From Parabacteroides hominis (lineage in GTDB: Bacteria; Bacteroidota; Bacteroidia; Bacteroidales; Tannerellaceae), in NCBI RefSeq assembly GCF_014287585.1, contig NZ_JACOOJ010000008.1:62001-126000 (forward strand): a stretch of DNA of 64,000 bases, given 5' to 3'. Positions 14,996 through 24,282 of this stretch are shown here, piece by piece. A model generated the notes under the pieces. That model was not told the origin of the DNA and searched no databases. It was given only the letters and a program-made list of their open reading frames with translations. Each line of letters opens with the position of its first letter. The first letter of the stretch is position 1. The translations under genes were made by a program, and so were the position numbers.

Positions 14996-15847
14996 TTAGC
15001 TGTTGCGGTACTCCAGCGGCGACATTCCCACGTAGCGGCGGAAATACTTGTCGAAGAAAGCGACATTGCTGTACCCCAACCCGATAGAGATTTCCTTTAT
15101 CGGGAGATTCGTTGATTTCAGTTGGGCTTTGGCGTCCATTATCACGACGTTGGCAATAATATCGAGGGCCGTCATCCCGGTCGTCTTTTTGATCACGTAG
15201 CAGAAATGCGGCAAGGTGATCCGCAGCTTGCCTGCATAGAAGGAGGCGCTCCGCTCTTTCGTATAATATTGCCAGACAAGCTGCACGAACTCGCGGGCGA
15301 TTTCCTTGTCACGGCTCAGGACCGGTTCTTTCCAGGTATTGAACTTCCTGTACATATTGACCACTCCTTGGATCAGAAGGTCGAGGACCGGTTTCAGACT
15401 GTCGGTAAAGAGGATAGAGTCAGGATCGTTGTCCGCCCGTACCAGCAGGGAGAAAAAATCCTTATAGATAGCGGCGGCATTAGCGGACAAAGAGACTACC
15501 GGATTCTCGATGATCGTAACGATCAGGTTGGAGATCGTCCGGATAAAATTGATGCTTTGCAGGAAACGGGAAGAAAAAGCGACGAAACAGACCTCGGCAT
15601 CTTCCGACACCTCATGGATCTGGATAAAGTTGTTAGGCAGCAAGGTGATGAAATCGTTCGCCCGCGCCGTATGTTCATCCAGGTTTATCGTCACACGGAT
15701 CGTCCCCCGCGTACAAAAGGCAAACACGCCCGCTTTTATCTTGCAGGGAAAAAGCCCGTACATGTTCAGGATGTCGCCCGTAATACCATCGCCTACGATA
15801 AAATCCTTCGGGATATCGAATTTAGGCAAGTCAACGTCTATCTTCAT
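14996..15847 (-). CDS. AraC-family transcriptional regulator
   Basis: A 283-residue regulator. The N-terminal half is a cupin-like sensing domain (about 20-110, with FAFCTRGTIRVTI and FITLLPNNFIQIHEV). The C-terminal 100 residues hold the two HTH motifs of AraC: SASFYAGKLRITLPHFCYVIKKTTGM and the conserved IKEISIGLGYSNVAFFDKYFRRYVGMSP. It is divergent from the DUF4925-like lipoprotein gene (155-bp shared upstream region) and convergent with the MFS gene. It could control either; the effector is unknown. A TACTTTTG box at 15875-15868 is its likely -7 element. Confidence 0.92.
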   Translation of the reverse strand: MKIDVDLPKFDIPKDFIVGDGITGDILNMYGLFPCKIKAGVFAFCTRGTIRVTINLDEHTARANDFITLLPNNFIQIHEVSEDAEVCFVAFSSRFLQSINFIRTISNLIVTIIENPVVSLSANAAAIYKDFFSLLVRADNDPDSILFTDSLKPVLDLLIQGVVNMYRKFNTWKEPVLSRDKEIAREFVQLVWQYYTKERSASFYAGKLRITLPHFCYVIKKTTGMTALDIIANVVIMDAKAQLKSTNLPIKEISIGLGYSNVAFFDKYFRRYVGMSPLEYRNS

Positions 15848-15867
15848 AAAACATCGTTTTGTTGTTT

Positions 15868-15875
15868 CAAAAGTA
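15868..15875 (-). promoter_or_regulatory. -7 promoter box of the AraC-family gene
   Basis: The reverse strand reads TACTTTTG, matching TAnnTTTG, 20 bp before the ATG at 15847. Confidence 0.5.
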
Positions 15876-16002
15876 GCAAAATATGCTTAGTCTGCCTAAC
15901 AATCTTAAAAATAGAATATTTATTCCTAAACATGGAGATTGTTTGTTTCAAACTTAAGCCTGTTCTTTGTATCATCATATAGTATGACTAAAAACGAAAT
16001 AG

Positions 16003-17193
16003 ATGAACAGAAAATCAATATGCAGTTCCCTTTGCGCCATGATGCTGGCTATCCTCTTGATATCCTGCAATGACGATAATGACCATGACGGCCTTGCCCC
16101 GGCGGAACTGAGCGGGACCTATTCCAACAAACTAAGCGCCCCGGCCAACGGAGATTCCCTTATTTTGAGCTACAACGGGAATACATTCATCGGAAAAGAT
16201 GCGGAATTTAAGACGGATGACGGGAAAACCGCACACATCATTCTTAAATATGTACTACCGCACGATAAAGAAACGACTATTGCCGGCGTCTCTCTGACGG
16301 CAAGTCCCGGCAGCTATTCCTTCAGTGGCGACGCGACTGCTTCAAACGGCACGGCGTTTCATTACCAGGGCAACATACAGGCCGGAAGGCTGGCGCTGGA
16401 ACTGTCGGACATCACGATTCCGGAAAACCGGCTGACGGCGAACGGGACCTGGCATGTCGCACATGAAAACGCCTCTTATTATAATGTGGACAACGGCAGC
16501 ATGCAGACGATGACCGGAATGCTGTATAACCTGGTGGGCGGCAGGCTGGTCAGCAACCTGATCAGTTCCGTGCTGGACGATCTGACCTTCCAGGCGGACG
16601 GAAACATCATCGCCCGCTATGCGCCCCTGCCCGACTCGATCCAGATAGGAAGCCTGATAAGCAGCTATGTCAAACATCCGGCAAACGACTGGACCGATTC
16701 GCCTCCCAACCTGGCGACTTATTATGTGGAGGACAATACATCGATATATGTAATCCCGCAGATCGACATGATCATCCGCCAGGTGATGACAAACAAGCAG
16801 ACGAAAGCCGGCTCCGGCGAGAACTCCATGGAGAATGCGCTCTTAGCCGCCTACCGGAAGATCAACACCTGGTCTACAACCGGCATCAAAATGACGATCC
16901 GCGAGAGCGAAGACCCGGCAAAAGGCGATATCATCCTGCTCCTCGACAAATCGGAAATACAGGAATTGTTCGCCCTGCTGGACATCGTAAAGGTCTTTAT
17001 TCCGGAAGAAACGCTTAACGCGCCTGTCATGGACCTGATCGGCGACCTGATCCCGCCCCAGTTCGCAAGTATCGCAGGCATACTCCTGAAAGGAAAGACG
17101 CTCGGCGCGATCCTGGACCAGTTGAGCCAGGAGCTGAACGCAATTCCCATCGAGATCGGCATCTATTTATACAAGGACAAACCTGTCAACTAA
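16003..17193 (+). CDS. DUF4925-like lipoprotein
   Basis: A 396-residue lipoprotein: the signal MLAILLISC has lipidated Cys22, followed by NDDNDHDG. After this come LSGTYSNKLSA, SLILSYNGNTFIGKDAEF and repeated beta-strand segments. A later block of amphipathic helices has FQADGNIIARY, LATYYVEDN and the C-terminal IEIGIYLY. This layout fits the Bacteroidales DUF4925 family of exported lipoproteins with unknown function. The downstream TonB-dependent receptor starts 12 bp later, so the lipoprotein is probably its surface or periplasmic partner, by analogy with SusD-like or BtuG-like lids; that role is inferred. Confidence 0.75.
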   Translation: MNRKSICSSLCAMMLAILLISCNDDNDHDGLAPAELSGTYSNKLSAPANGDSLILSYNGNTFIGKDAEFKTDDGKTAHIILKYVLPHDKETTIAGVSLTASPGSYSFSGDATASNGTAFHYQGNIQAGRLALELSDITIPENRLTANGTWHVAHENASYYNVDNGSMQTMTGMLYNLVGGRLVSNLISSVLDDLTFQADGNIIARYAPLPDSIQIGSLISSYVKHPANDWTDSPPNLATYYVEDNTSIYVIPQIDMIIRQVMTNKQTKAGSGENSMENALLAAYRKINTWSTTGIKMTIRESEDPAKGDIILLLDKSEIQELFALLDIVKVFIPEETLNAPVMDLIGDLIPPQFASIAGILLKGKTLGAILDQLSQELNAIPIEIGIYLYKDKPVN

Positions 17194-17204
17194 AAGCAAT
17201 CCGC

Positions 17205-19874
17205 ATGAAAAAGCTATATATCCTGATTTTCGCCCTGTCGCTCTTCACCGGAGCCGCATTCGGCCAAACGGTGAAAGGGCACGTCTATGACGCGGAAACC
17301 CATGAACCGCTACCGGGTGTCAACATCACCTACAAGAAAATAAACGGAGACACGAACGGAACCATATCGGATGCCGACGGAGCCTACGAAATCGTGCTGC
17401 CGGACGGCGGGATCGACCTCCTGTTCAGCTATATCGGATATGAAAACGAACAGCTCCCGCTGGTACTCCGCAAAGGGGATGTCAAGACAAAAGATGTCTA
17501 TATGAACATCAAAGCGAACCTGCTGGGAGACGTGGTGGTCAGCGCCGGACGCTTCGAACAGAAACTAAGCGACGTCACCGTTTCGATGGATCTGCTGAAA
17601 GCGGGCGATATCGCCAAGCAGGCTCCTACCGACCTGAGTTCGACACTGAACACGATGCCGGGCGTGGATATCAACGACAAACAGCCCTCCATCCGCGGCG
17701 GAAACGGTTGGACATACGGGGTCGGTTCGCGCAGCCTTGTCTTAGTGGACGGCATGAGCGCTCTGAGTTCGGGCAACGGAGTGATCAACTGGAACATCGT
17801 CCCGCTCGAAAATATCGAGCAGGTAGAGGTGATGAAGGGGGCGTCTTCCGTGCTCTACGGTTCATCGGCCCTGAACGGGGTGATCAACATCCGCACGAAG
17901 CGTCCGGGACTCACGCCGACCACAAGCGCCCGTGCCTATGTCGGGATCTACGACCATCCGGCTCACGACGAATATGAAGGGGCGGACGTCTCGCATGCTC
18001 GGCGGATCGGGAATTTCGACGTGTCGGGAGGGCTCAACCTGTTTTCCGACGACGGATACCGCGAGCAGGGATACAACCGGCGCCTGCGGTTCGGAGGCAA
18101 TATGACGTACCACCATCCGATGAAAGAAGGTAAGCTCCTGAACTACGGGTTCAACTTCAACTACCTGGCCGACAAATATGCCGACTTCTTCATTTGGCGT
18201 TCGCCGGTGGAAGTCTACCAGCCGTCGTCTATCGCCAATATGGGGCGCAAAGGGAACACCTTCTATATCGACCCGTTCTTCAACTTTACCAATCCGAACA
18301 ACAACACCTCGCATAAGATCAAAACCCGTTTCTATTACCGGGGAGACAATATCATCGACGGAAGTTCCAGCCGCAAGTCGCTCGACGACATCTTAGGCGA
18401 TATGGGAAGCGATGCCGCCACGGTCACCGCCTATATCGACAACATCAAGAACGGAGACTACAGCCCGTTCTTCCCGCTGATCCAGCCGATACTGCAAGGC
18501 GACCTGAACGGGATCGTGGACGGGGCCGTCAACATCCTGAACGGGGTATTCCCGACTGCCACGACAGCCGATTACTGCGACCTGATCTCCTGGGTGATGA
18601 ACAACAACAAGGAGAATGTTCCCAAAGGGACGGACAAGAACTACACCTACTATGTAGACTACCAGTTCAATAAGAAATGGGACAGCGGGAGCCAGATCAC
18701 CGCCGGGGCGACCTACGAACACATGAAAAGCGTTTCGAAAACGACCGGGACGCACGACAGCGACAACGCCGCCCTGTTCGTCCAGTACGACCAGCGTTTC
18801 TTCGACCGCCTGAGCGTATCGGCCGGCATGCGTGCCGAATACTACCGGGTGGACAACTACCTCAGGGAGGCGGATACCAAACTGTTCGGGACCCGGATTC
18901 CGGTCAAACCGATCTTCCGCGCCGGACTGAACTACCAGCTTGCCGACTACAGCTTTGTCCGCGCCAGTTTCGGACAGGGCTACCGCTATCCTTCGCTGAC
19001 CGAAAAATATGCCCGCAAAGACATCGGCGGCGTCGGCGTGTACCCGAACAAGGAGGTGAATGCCGAAAAGGGCGTGAACGCCGAATTAGGCTTCAAACAG
19101 GGATATAAGTTCGGCAACCTGATGGGATTCTTCGACCTGGCGGGATTCTACACTCAATATACCGATATGATCGAGTTCCGCTTCGGGATCTTCAACAATA
19201 CGACATACCAGTATATCAACGGCACGCGCGACCTGCTGAACATGGTCACCCAGGGCCAGTTGCCGGGATTCGGCGCACAGTTCTACAACGTTTCGAAAGC
19301 ACGTATCTACGGGGCGGAAATCAGTACGAACGGTGTCTACACGTTCAACCCGAACGCCACGCTGAGCTACAACTTAGGATATGTATTCATCGAACCGGAA
19401 GACGCCGACTACAAGAAAAAGAACGAGGAAGAAGCTACCTACGACGATCCGATGCGCATGAAAGAGAAGTCCAACACATCCAAATATCTGAAATACCGTC
19501 CCAGACATACGGTCAAAGCCGTCCTCGACTTCCAGTGGAAGCGGCTGACGCTGGGGACTAATATCGCGTGGAAAAGCAAGACGCTGGCCGTCGACTACCT
19601 GATGGTGGACGAGCGGGAGAAGGAACAGCCGGAAATCATGGACTACGTGCGCGACATCCTCTTCGGCAACGTGAACGGGCAAACGCTTCACTCCTATTGG
19701 GCGAAGAACAACACGCCCTACTGCGTGGTCGACCTGCGTGCAGGCGTGAAGATCACGAAGGAACTATCCTTCCAATTTATGGTAAACAACTTGTTCAACA
19801 AGGAATACAGTACGCGCCCGATGCTGGTTTCAGCACCCCGCACCTATGTCATGCAGTTGAGCGCGAGCTTCTGA
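17205..19874 (+). CDS. TonB-dependent outer membrane receptor
   Basis: An 889-residue receptor with a signal peptide (MKKLYILIFALSLFTGAAFG). It has a carboxypeptidase-regulatory domain (about 22-100, with GHVYDAETHEPLPGVNITYK), a plug (about 110-230, with LNTMPGVDINDKQPSIRGG, VLVDGMSALSSGNG and QVEVMKGASSVLYGSSALNG) and a barrel ending in VMQLSASF with the C-terminal Phe. It lacks SusC signatures and resembles FepA/CirA-type importers of metal complexes or cofactors. It is co-transcribed with the DUF4925-like lipoprotein. The ligand cannot be told from sequence; no riboswitch or Fur-like box was recognised upstream. Confidence 0.9.
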   Translation: MKKLYILIFALSLFTGAAFGQTVKGHVYDAETHEPLPGVNITYKKINGDTNGTISDADGAYEIVLPDGGIDLLFSYIGYENEQLPLVLRKGDVKTKDVYMNIKANLLGDVVVSAGRFEQKLSDVTVSMDLLKAGDIAKQAPTDLSSTLNTMPGVDINDKQPSIRGGNGWTYGVGSRSLVLVDGMSALSSGNGVINWNIVPLENIEQVEVMKGASSVLYGSSALNGVINIRTKRPGLTPTTSARAYVGIYDHPAHDEYEGADVSHARRIGNFDVSGGLNLFSDDGYREQGYNRRLRFGGNMTYHHPMKEGKLLNYGFNFNYLADKYADFFIWRSPVEVYQPSSIANMGRKGNTFYIDPFFNFTNPNNNTSHKIKTRFYYRGDNIIDGSSSRKSLDDILGDMGSDAATVTAYIDNIKNGDYSPFFPLIQPILQGDLNGIVDGAVNILNGVFPTATTADYCDLISWVMNNNKENVPKGTDKNYTYYVDYQFNKKWDSGSQITAGATYEHMKSVSKTTGTHDSDNAALFVQYDQRFFDRLSVSAGMRAEYYRVDNYLREADTKLFGTRIPVKPIFRAGLNYQLADYSFVRASFGQGYRYPSLTEKYARKDIGGVGVYPNKEVNAEKGVNAELGFKQGYKFGNLMGFFDLAGFYTQYTDMIEFRFGIFNNTTYQYINGTRDLLNMVTQGQLPGFGAQFYNVSKARIYGAEISTNGVYTFNPNATLSYNLGYVFIEPEDADYKKKNEEEATYDDPMRMKEKSNTSKYLKYRPRHTVKAVLDFQWKRLTLGTNIAWKSKTLAVDYLMVDEREKEQPEIMDYVRDILFGNVNGQTLHSYWAKNNTPYCVVDLRAGVKITKELSFQFMVNNLFNKEYSTRPMLVSAPRTYVMQLSASF

Positions 19875-19889
19875 TACAGGTTTTTCTCC

Positions 19890-19978
19890 GGGAGTTTCAA
19901 AAAGTTTCCCGCGCATGAAACAAAAGTTTCTCCGGCAGGAAACAAAAGTTTCACATGCAGGAAACAAAAGTTTCATCG
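19890..19978. repeat. array B: 22-bp tandem units with GAAAC-AAAA-GTTTC dyads
   Basis: Three units of exactly 22 bp (19913-19934, 19935-19956, 19957-19978) share GCAGGAAACAAAAGTTTC with small changes, each holding the dyad GAAAC-AAAA-GTTTC. A more divergent 23-bp unit, 19890-19912, precedes them. The array fills the gap between two convergent genes (the receptor and purN). Each unit could form a short hairpin. There are no spacers, so it is not CRISPR. Confidence 0.85.
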
Positions 19979-19989
19979 AAGGGGAACTT

Positions 19990-20559
19990 TTACTGCTCAC
20001 CTATCAGTTCTTCTATAATATGAGGATAATGGGCGTATTCCAGCGCGTGCACTTTGGTGGCGACCTCTTCCGGCGTATCGGACGGCAGGACGGGACATTT
20101 TGCCTGGAAGATAACCTTCCCTTCGTCGTAATGCTCGTCTATGTAATGGATGGTAATGCCGGTTTCCCTCTCGCCGGCGGCAACTACCGCCTCGTGCACG
20201 TGCATCCCGTACATGCCTTTGCCGCCGTATTTAGGCAGAAGGGCTGGATGAATATTGATGATTTTGCCCGGATAGGCATTCAACAGGGGATCGGAAATCT
20301 TATTCATGAAGCCGGCAAGGACAACCAGGTCCGTATCGTATTCAGCAAGTTTCGCCAGGACAGGTCCACCGTCTGCAAATTCCTCCCTCGAAAAGACAAA
20401 AGAAGGAACCCCCAACTTGTTCACACGGGCATGCACGCCTACGTTCCGGTTGTTAGACAAAACAACCGCCACTTTAATAGTTTCACTTTTAGAGAAATAT
20501 CGGGCGATATTCTCTGCGTTCGTACCCGACCCGGAGGCAAAAATTGCTACGTTTTTCAT
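19990..20559 (-). CDS. purN: phosphoribosylglycinamide formyltransferase
   Basis: A 189-residue PurN, which transfers a formyl group from 10-formyltetrahydrofolate to glycinamide ribonucleotide in purine synthesis. It has the phosphate-binding loop ASGSGTNAENI, catalytic Asn and His in INIHPALLPKYGGKGMYG, and the catalytic Asp region HYIDEHYDEGKVIFQ. An ORF extension to 20583 adds eight residues without family support; MKNVAIFASG is the usual start. It is convergent with the TonB receptor, with array B between, and divergent from acpP. Confidence 0.94.
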   Translation of the reverse strand: MKNVAIFASGSGTNAENIARYFSKSETIKVAVVLSNNRNVGVHARVNKLGVPSFVFSREEFADGGPVLAKLAEYDTDLVVLAGFMNKISDPLLNAYPGKIINIHPALLPKYGGKGMYGMHVHEAVVAAGERETGITIHYIDEHYDEGKVIFQAKCPVLPSDTPEEVATKVHALEYAHYPHIIEELIGEQ

Positions 20560-20713
20560 GTTTTCCCCTGTTTTTGTGCACAAGAAAAGAAAAAATGTGC
20601 AGTTTTCCGCATTTTTAGCTCATTAAATTTGTTTTGTAACATAAAAAATTCTTTTCTTTGCACTGCAAATTTAAAAAGTATATTCGTATTTATTAATCTA
20701 AATTGAAAAAGTT

Positions 20714-20950
20714 ATGTCTGAAGTTGCTGAAAGAGTAAAAGCTATCATCGTTGACAAATTAAGTGTTGAAGAAACAGAAGTTACAAACGAAGCAAGCTTT
20801 ACTAACGATTTAGGAGCAGACTCTCTTGACACTGTAGAACTGATTATGGAATTCGAAAAAGAATTCGGTATTTCTATTCCTGATGATCAAGCAGAAAAGA
20901 TTACAACTGTAGGCGACGCCATTGCTTACATCGAAGCTAACGCGAAGTAA
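20714..20950 (+). CDS. acpP: acyl carrier protein
   Basis: A 78-residue acidic acyl carrier protein. The phosphopantetheine Ser is in [12 protein letters not shown]. The ends [16 protein letters not shown] and [10 protein letters not shown] are typical of Bacteroidales AcpP. It carries the growing chain in fatty-acid synthesis. It is the first gene of an acpP-fabF-rnc operon (gaps of 21 bp and 1 bp). A -33 TTTG near 20628 and a -7-like TTTCTTTG at 20653-20660, 21 bp apart, form its probable promoter. Codon use is strongly biased, as expected for an abundant protein. Confidence 0.97.
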   Translation: MSEVAERVKAIIVDKLSVEETEVTNEASFTNDLGADSLDTVELIMEFEKEFGISIPDDQAEKITTVGDAIAYIEANAK

Positions 20951-20971
20951 TCAATCCTTTTAATTAAAGGT

Positions 20972-22237
20972 ATGGAATTAAAAAGAGTTGTGGTAACAGG
21001 TCTTGGAGCTATTACTCCTCTTGGTAATACTCTTCCGGAAACATGGGAAGGTATTATCAATGGGAAGAGTGGAGCCGGGCCTATTACTCAGTTTGATGCA
21101 TCCAAATTCAAGACACAATTTGCATGCGAAGTAAAAGGCTTCGACCCGTTGACAGTAATGGATCGGAAGGAAGCCCGCAAGTGTGACCGTTATAGTTTAT
21201 TCGCAATAAATGCCGCAAAACAAGCGATTGAAGACGCAGCTATGGACTTGGACAACGAGGACAAGAACCGTATCGGCGTTATCTTTGCCTCTGGTATCGG
21301 CGGTATCAAGACATTCGACGAAGAAGTTTTAGGATATGCAAAGACCAAAGACACGATCGGTCCTAAGTTCAATCCGTTCTTCATCCCGAAGATGATCTCC
21401 GATATCGCAGCCGGACATATCTCCATGCTTTACGGATTCCACGGCCCCAACTTTGCGACAGTATCAGCTTGTGCATCTTCTACCAACGCGATCAGTGACG
21501 CGTTCAACTATATCCGTCTGGGAAAAGCGAACGTGATTATAACCGGTGGCGCCGAAGCCGCTATTTCGGAATCAGGTGTCGGCGGGTTCAACTCGATGAA
21601 CGCGCTGTCGACCCGCAACGATTCGCCCGAAACCGCTTCCCGCCCGTTCAGCGCAAGCCGTGACGGATTCGTAATGGGAGAAGGCGGAGCCTGTCTGGTC
21701 CTGGAAGAAATGGAACACGCTTTGGCTCGTGGAGCTAAAATATATTGCGAGATTGCCGGAACCGGCATGTCTGCCGATGCTTACCACCTGACTGCTTCCC
21801 ATCCGGACGGATTAGGAGCGAAGTTGGTTATGCGTAACGCACTGGAAGATGCCGAAATGAATCCGGAAGACATCGATTACATCAATGTTCACGGAACCTC
21901 TACCCCGGTAGGAGATATCTCGGAAGCAAAAGCGATCAAGGAAGTTTTCGGAGATCACGCTTACAATCTGAATATCAGTTCGACGAAATCAATGACCGGA
22001 CACCTTTTGGGTGCAGCCGGAGCGATCGAAGCAATACTCTGCATCAAGGCAATAAACGACGGTATCATTCCTCCGACGATCAACCATGCGGATGGCGATG
22101 ATGATCCTGAAATAGATTATAAACTGAATTTCACATTCAATAAAGCTCAAAAAAGAGAAGTACGGGCAGCACTGTCCAACACCTTCGGGTTCGGCGGTCA
22201 CAATGCGTGTGCTATTGTTAAAAAATTTGTGAAGTAA
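20972..22237 (+). CDS. fabF: beta-ketoacyl-ACP synthase II
   Basis: A 421-residue condensing enzyme that elongates acyl-ACP with malonyl-ACP. The catalytic Cys is in TVSACASSTNAI. The two catalytic His are in NVHGTSTPVGD and STKSMTGHLLGAAG, and the C-terminal loop is NTFGFGGHNA. The length fits FabF and is longer than FabB. It sits 21 bp after acpP and 1 bp before the rnc start codon, the usual Bacteroidales order. Confidence 0.97.
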   Translation: MELKRVVVTGLGAITPLGNTLPETWEGIINGKSGAGPITQFDASKFKTQFACEVKGFDPLTVMDRKEARKCDRYSLFAINAAKQAIEDAAMDLDNEDKNRIGVIFASGIGGIKTFDEEVLGYAKTKDTIGPKFNPFFIPKMISDIAAGHISMLYGFHGPNFATVSACASSTNAISDAFNYIRLGKANVIITGGAEAAISESGVGGFNSMNALSTRNDSPETASRPFSASRDGFVMGEGGACLVLEEMEHALARGAKIYCEIAGTGMSADAYHLTASHPDGLGAKLVMRNALEDAEMNPEDIDYINVHGTSTPVGDISEAKAIKEVFGDHAYNLNISSTKSMTGHLLGAAGAIEAILCIKAINDGIIPPTINHADGDDDPEIDYKLNFTFNKAQKREVRAALSNTFGFGGHNACAIVKKFVK

Positions 22238-22238
22238 C

Positions 22239-23159
22239 GTGTTTACAAAGCTATACAAAAGAATAAGGCTCCTCAAGAACATGGGTAAGGAGCCTTATTC
22301 TTCTTTATACAAGATACTCGGTTTTTATCCCGATAACATCCACCTTTATGAACAAGCCTTCCTCCATAAATCCTCTTCCGTAGAAAGCGGTGACGGCAGA
22401 TGGCTGAACAACGAACGGTTGGAGTTTTTGGGCGATGCCATATTGGATGCAGTCGTAGGCGATATCGTTTACAAACACTTCCAGAACAAGCGGGAGGGAT
22501 TCCTCACCAACACCCGCTCCAAAATCGTACAGCGCGAAACGATGAACCGCGTTGCCGTCGAACTGGGACTCGACAAGATGGTCGTGTACTCCGCCAAACT
22601 GAGCTCCCACAACAACCACATGTATGGAAATGCCCTCGAAGCATTGATCGGTGCGATCTACCTGGATCAGGGCTACGAGGTTTGCTATAACTTCATCCAG
22701 AATGTGCTCATCAAGAAATATGTCAACCTGGAAACGATCGCCCGCAAAGAGGTCAACTTCAAATCGAGCCTGATCGAATGGAGCCAGAAGAACAAGCTCG
22801 AAATATCGTTCGACCTGATCGAATCGTTTACCGATAACGACGGGAACCCGGTGTTCCAGACAGGCGTGACGCTTTCCGACACGCAGATAGGCGTAGGCAT
22901 CGGCTATTCGAAAAAGGAATCCCAGCAGAGCGCAGCCAAGATGGCGATCAAGAAACTGCGGACCGACAAAACATTCCAGCAATTCATCTCGGAACTCAAG
23001 AAGAAGAAAACCGGCGAGAACACAGCCGATAACGAGTTCGAGGAACTCCCTGAAGAAGCCGTAGAAAACAATGGACAGGAAACGGCAGAAATGGAAATGA
23101 ACGGCACGGAAAAAAGAAAAGCGGAAACAAGCATGGAAGCCGTTCCCGCCGAAAGCTAA
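22239..23159 (+). CDS. rnc: ribonuclease III
   Basis: A 306-residue RNase III, which cuts double-stranded RNA in rRNA and mRNA processing. The signature NNERLEFLGDAILDAVVG holds the catalytic acidic residues, with the second acidic site in NALEALIGAIYLDQG. The dsRNA-binding domain covers about residues 170-245 (FKSSLIEWSQKNKLE, then GYSKKESQQSAAKMAIKKL). The start is a GTG at 22239, one base after the fabF stop, because the N-terminus up to LLYKILGFYP-like residues fits relatives. The acidic C-terminal tail of about 60 residues is low complexity. It ends 3 bp from the convergent pfkA. Confidence 0.95.
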   Translation: MFTKLYKRIRLLKNMGKEPYSSLYKILGFYPDNIHLYEQAFLHKSSSVESGDGRWLNNERLEFLGDAILDAVVGDIVYKHFQNKREGFLTNTRSKIVQRETMNRVAVELGLDKMVVYSAKLSSHNNHMYGNALEALIGAIYLDQGYEVCYNFIQNVLIKKYVNLETIARKEVNFKSSLIEWSQKNKLEISFDLIESFTDNDGNPVFQTGVTLSDTQIGVGIGYSKKESQQSAAKMAIKKLRTDKTFQQFISELKKKKTGENTADNEFEELPEEAVENNGQETAEMEMNGTEKRKAETSMEAVPAES

Positions 23160-23162
23160 TTT

Positions 23163-24176
23163 TTAATTTCCAAACGATATTCCCATCCGTTTTCCCTGAA
23201 TGATCAGATCATGTTCGGGGGTTACCAGTTTCAGTTTACCGGCCACTTCGGCCAGAGGGATCGACTCGACTTCATTCCCTTTCATACAGACCATACGCCC
23301 GAATTGTCTGTTCGCGATCAGCTCCGTAGCATGTCCTCCCAGGCGGGTAGCCAAGTTACGGTCGAAGGGGGAAGGATTACCTCCGCGCTGGATATATCCC
23401 AAAACGGTATCGCGGCTTTCGATCCCGGTAGCCTCCTCTATAACACGCGTCACATAGACGGAAGGACGCTCCTTGTCGGGCGTTTCGATCCCTTCGGCCA
23501 CAACCACGATGGAATAAGGCTTGCCACGGCGGGCACGGTCCAGGATCACTTCGTTTATCTTGCCCATGTCAAAGCCCAGTTCAGGCAGCAGGATCACATC
23601 GGCGCCTCCGGCCATCCCGGCATACAGTGCGATCCAGCCGGCATGGTGTCCCATCACCTCGACCACCATCACCCGCTTGTGCGAACTGGCGGTCGAATGC
23701 AAGCGGTCGATCGCTTCGGTCGCGATGTTGACAGCCGTATCGAAACCGAACGTTATGTCCGTTCCCCAGATATCGTTATCGATTGTCTTCGGCACGCCGA
23801 TCACGTTCAGCCCCATCGCCGAGAGCATGCCGGCGGTTTTCTGCGTCCCGTTGCCGCCGATGCAGACGAGGCAGTCCAGGCCGAGTTCTTCATAATTCTG
23901 CCTGATGAGCTGCGGCTTCTCGCTTTCGCCTGAAGCTAAGAGTTTACGGAAAGGTTTCTCGCGGGAAGTTCCCAGGATCGTACCGCCCAGGTTCAGGATA
24001 CCGGAAAGGCTGCGTTCGTCGAAAGCCTGGATATCTTTATTCAGCAGGCCGACAAAGCCGCTGTGTATGCCGATGACTTCCATGCCATAGTGCATAATGG
24101 CCGTTTTACCGACACCGCGTATCGTGGCGTTTATTCCGGGACAGTCGCCGCCGGAGGAAAGGATACCTATTTTCAT
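23163..24176 (-). CDS. pfkA: 6-phosphofructokinase
   Basis: A 337-residue PFK for the committed step of glycolysis. It has SSGGDCPGINA at the N-terminus, GGTILGTSREKPF, the catalytic PKTIDNDIWGTD, MGHHAGWIAL and LGYIQRGGNPSPFDR. In the nucleotide/Mg loop it has GGNGT where E. coli PfkA has GGDGS. As I recall, the Asn is common in the clade that also has PKTIDND, so it is probably normal here, but the phosphoryl donor (ATP or pyrophosphate) should not be assumed. A TATCTTTG box at 24212-24205 is its likely -7 element. Confidence 0.93.
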   Translation of the reverse strand: MKIGILSSGGDCPGINATIRGVGKTAIMHYGMEVIGIHSGFVGLLNKDIQAFDERSLSGILNLGGTILGTSREKPFRKLLASGESEKPQLIRQNYEELGLDCLVCIGGNGTQKTAGMLSAMGLNVIGVPKTIDNDIWGTDITFGFDTAVNIATEAIDRLHSTASSHKRVMVVEVMGHHAGWIALYAGMAGGADVILLPELGFDMGKINEVILDRARRGKPYSIVVVAEGIETPDKERPSVYVTRVIEEATGIESRDTVLGYIQRGGNPSPFDRNLATRLGGHATELIANRQFGRMVCMKGNEVESIPLAEVAGKLKLVTPEHDLIIQGKRMGISFGN

Positions 24177-24204
24177 TGTTTTTTGGGATTAAGTACTTGT
24201 TGCA

Positions 24205-24212
24205 CAAAGATA
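24205..24212 (-). promoter_or_regulatory. -7 promoter box of pfkA
   Basis: The reverse strand reads TATCTTTG, a full match to TAnnTTTG, 29 bp before the pfkA ATG. The forward strand has a TATCTTTA at 24225-24232 that could serve the divergent gene at 24283. Confidence 0.5.
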
Positions 24213-24282
24213 AGAAAATTATCGTATCTTTACCGGAAACTTATTATTCACGTGTGTTTTATTCATCTAATTCTATCATATC

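Noticed and set aside
19890..19978. CRISPR array
   Set aside because: Units are contiguous without unique spacers, differ from each other, and no cas gene is present. The same applies to 8315-8425, 30866-30953 and 37431-37535.
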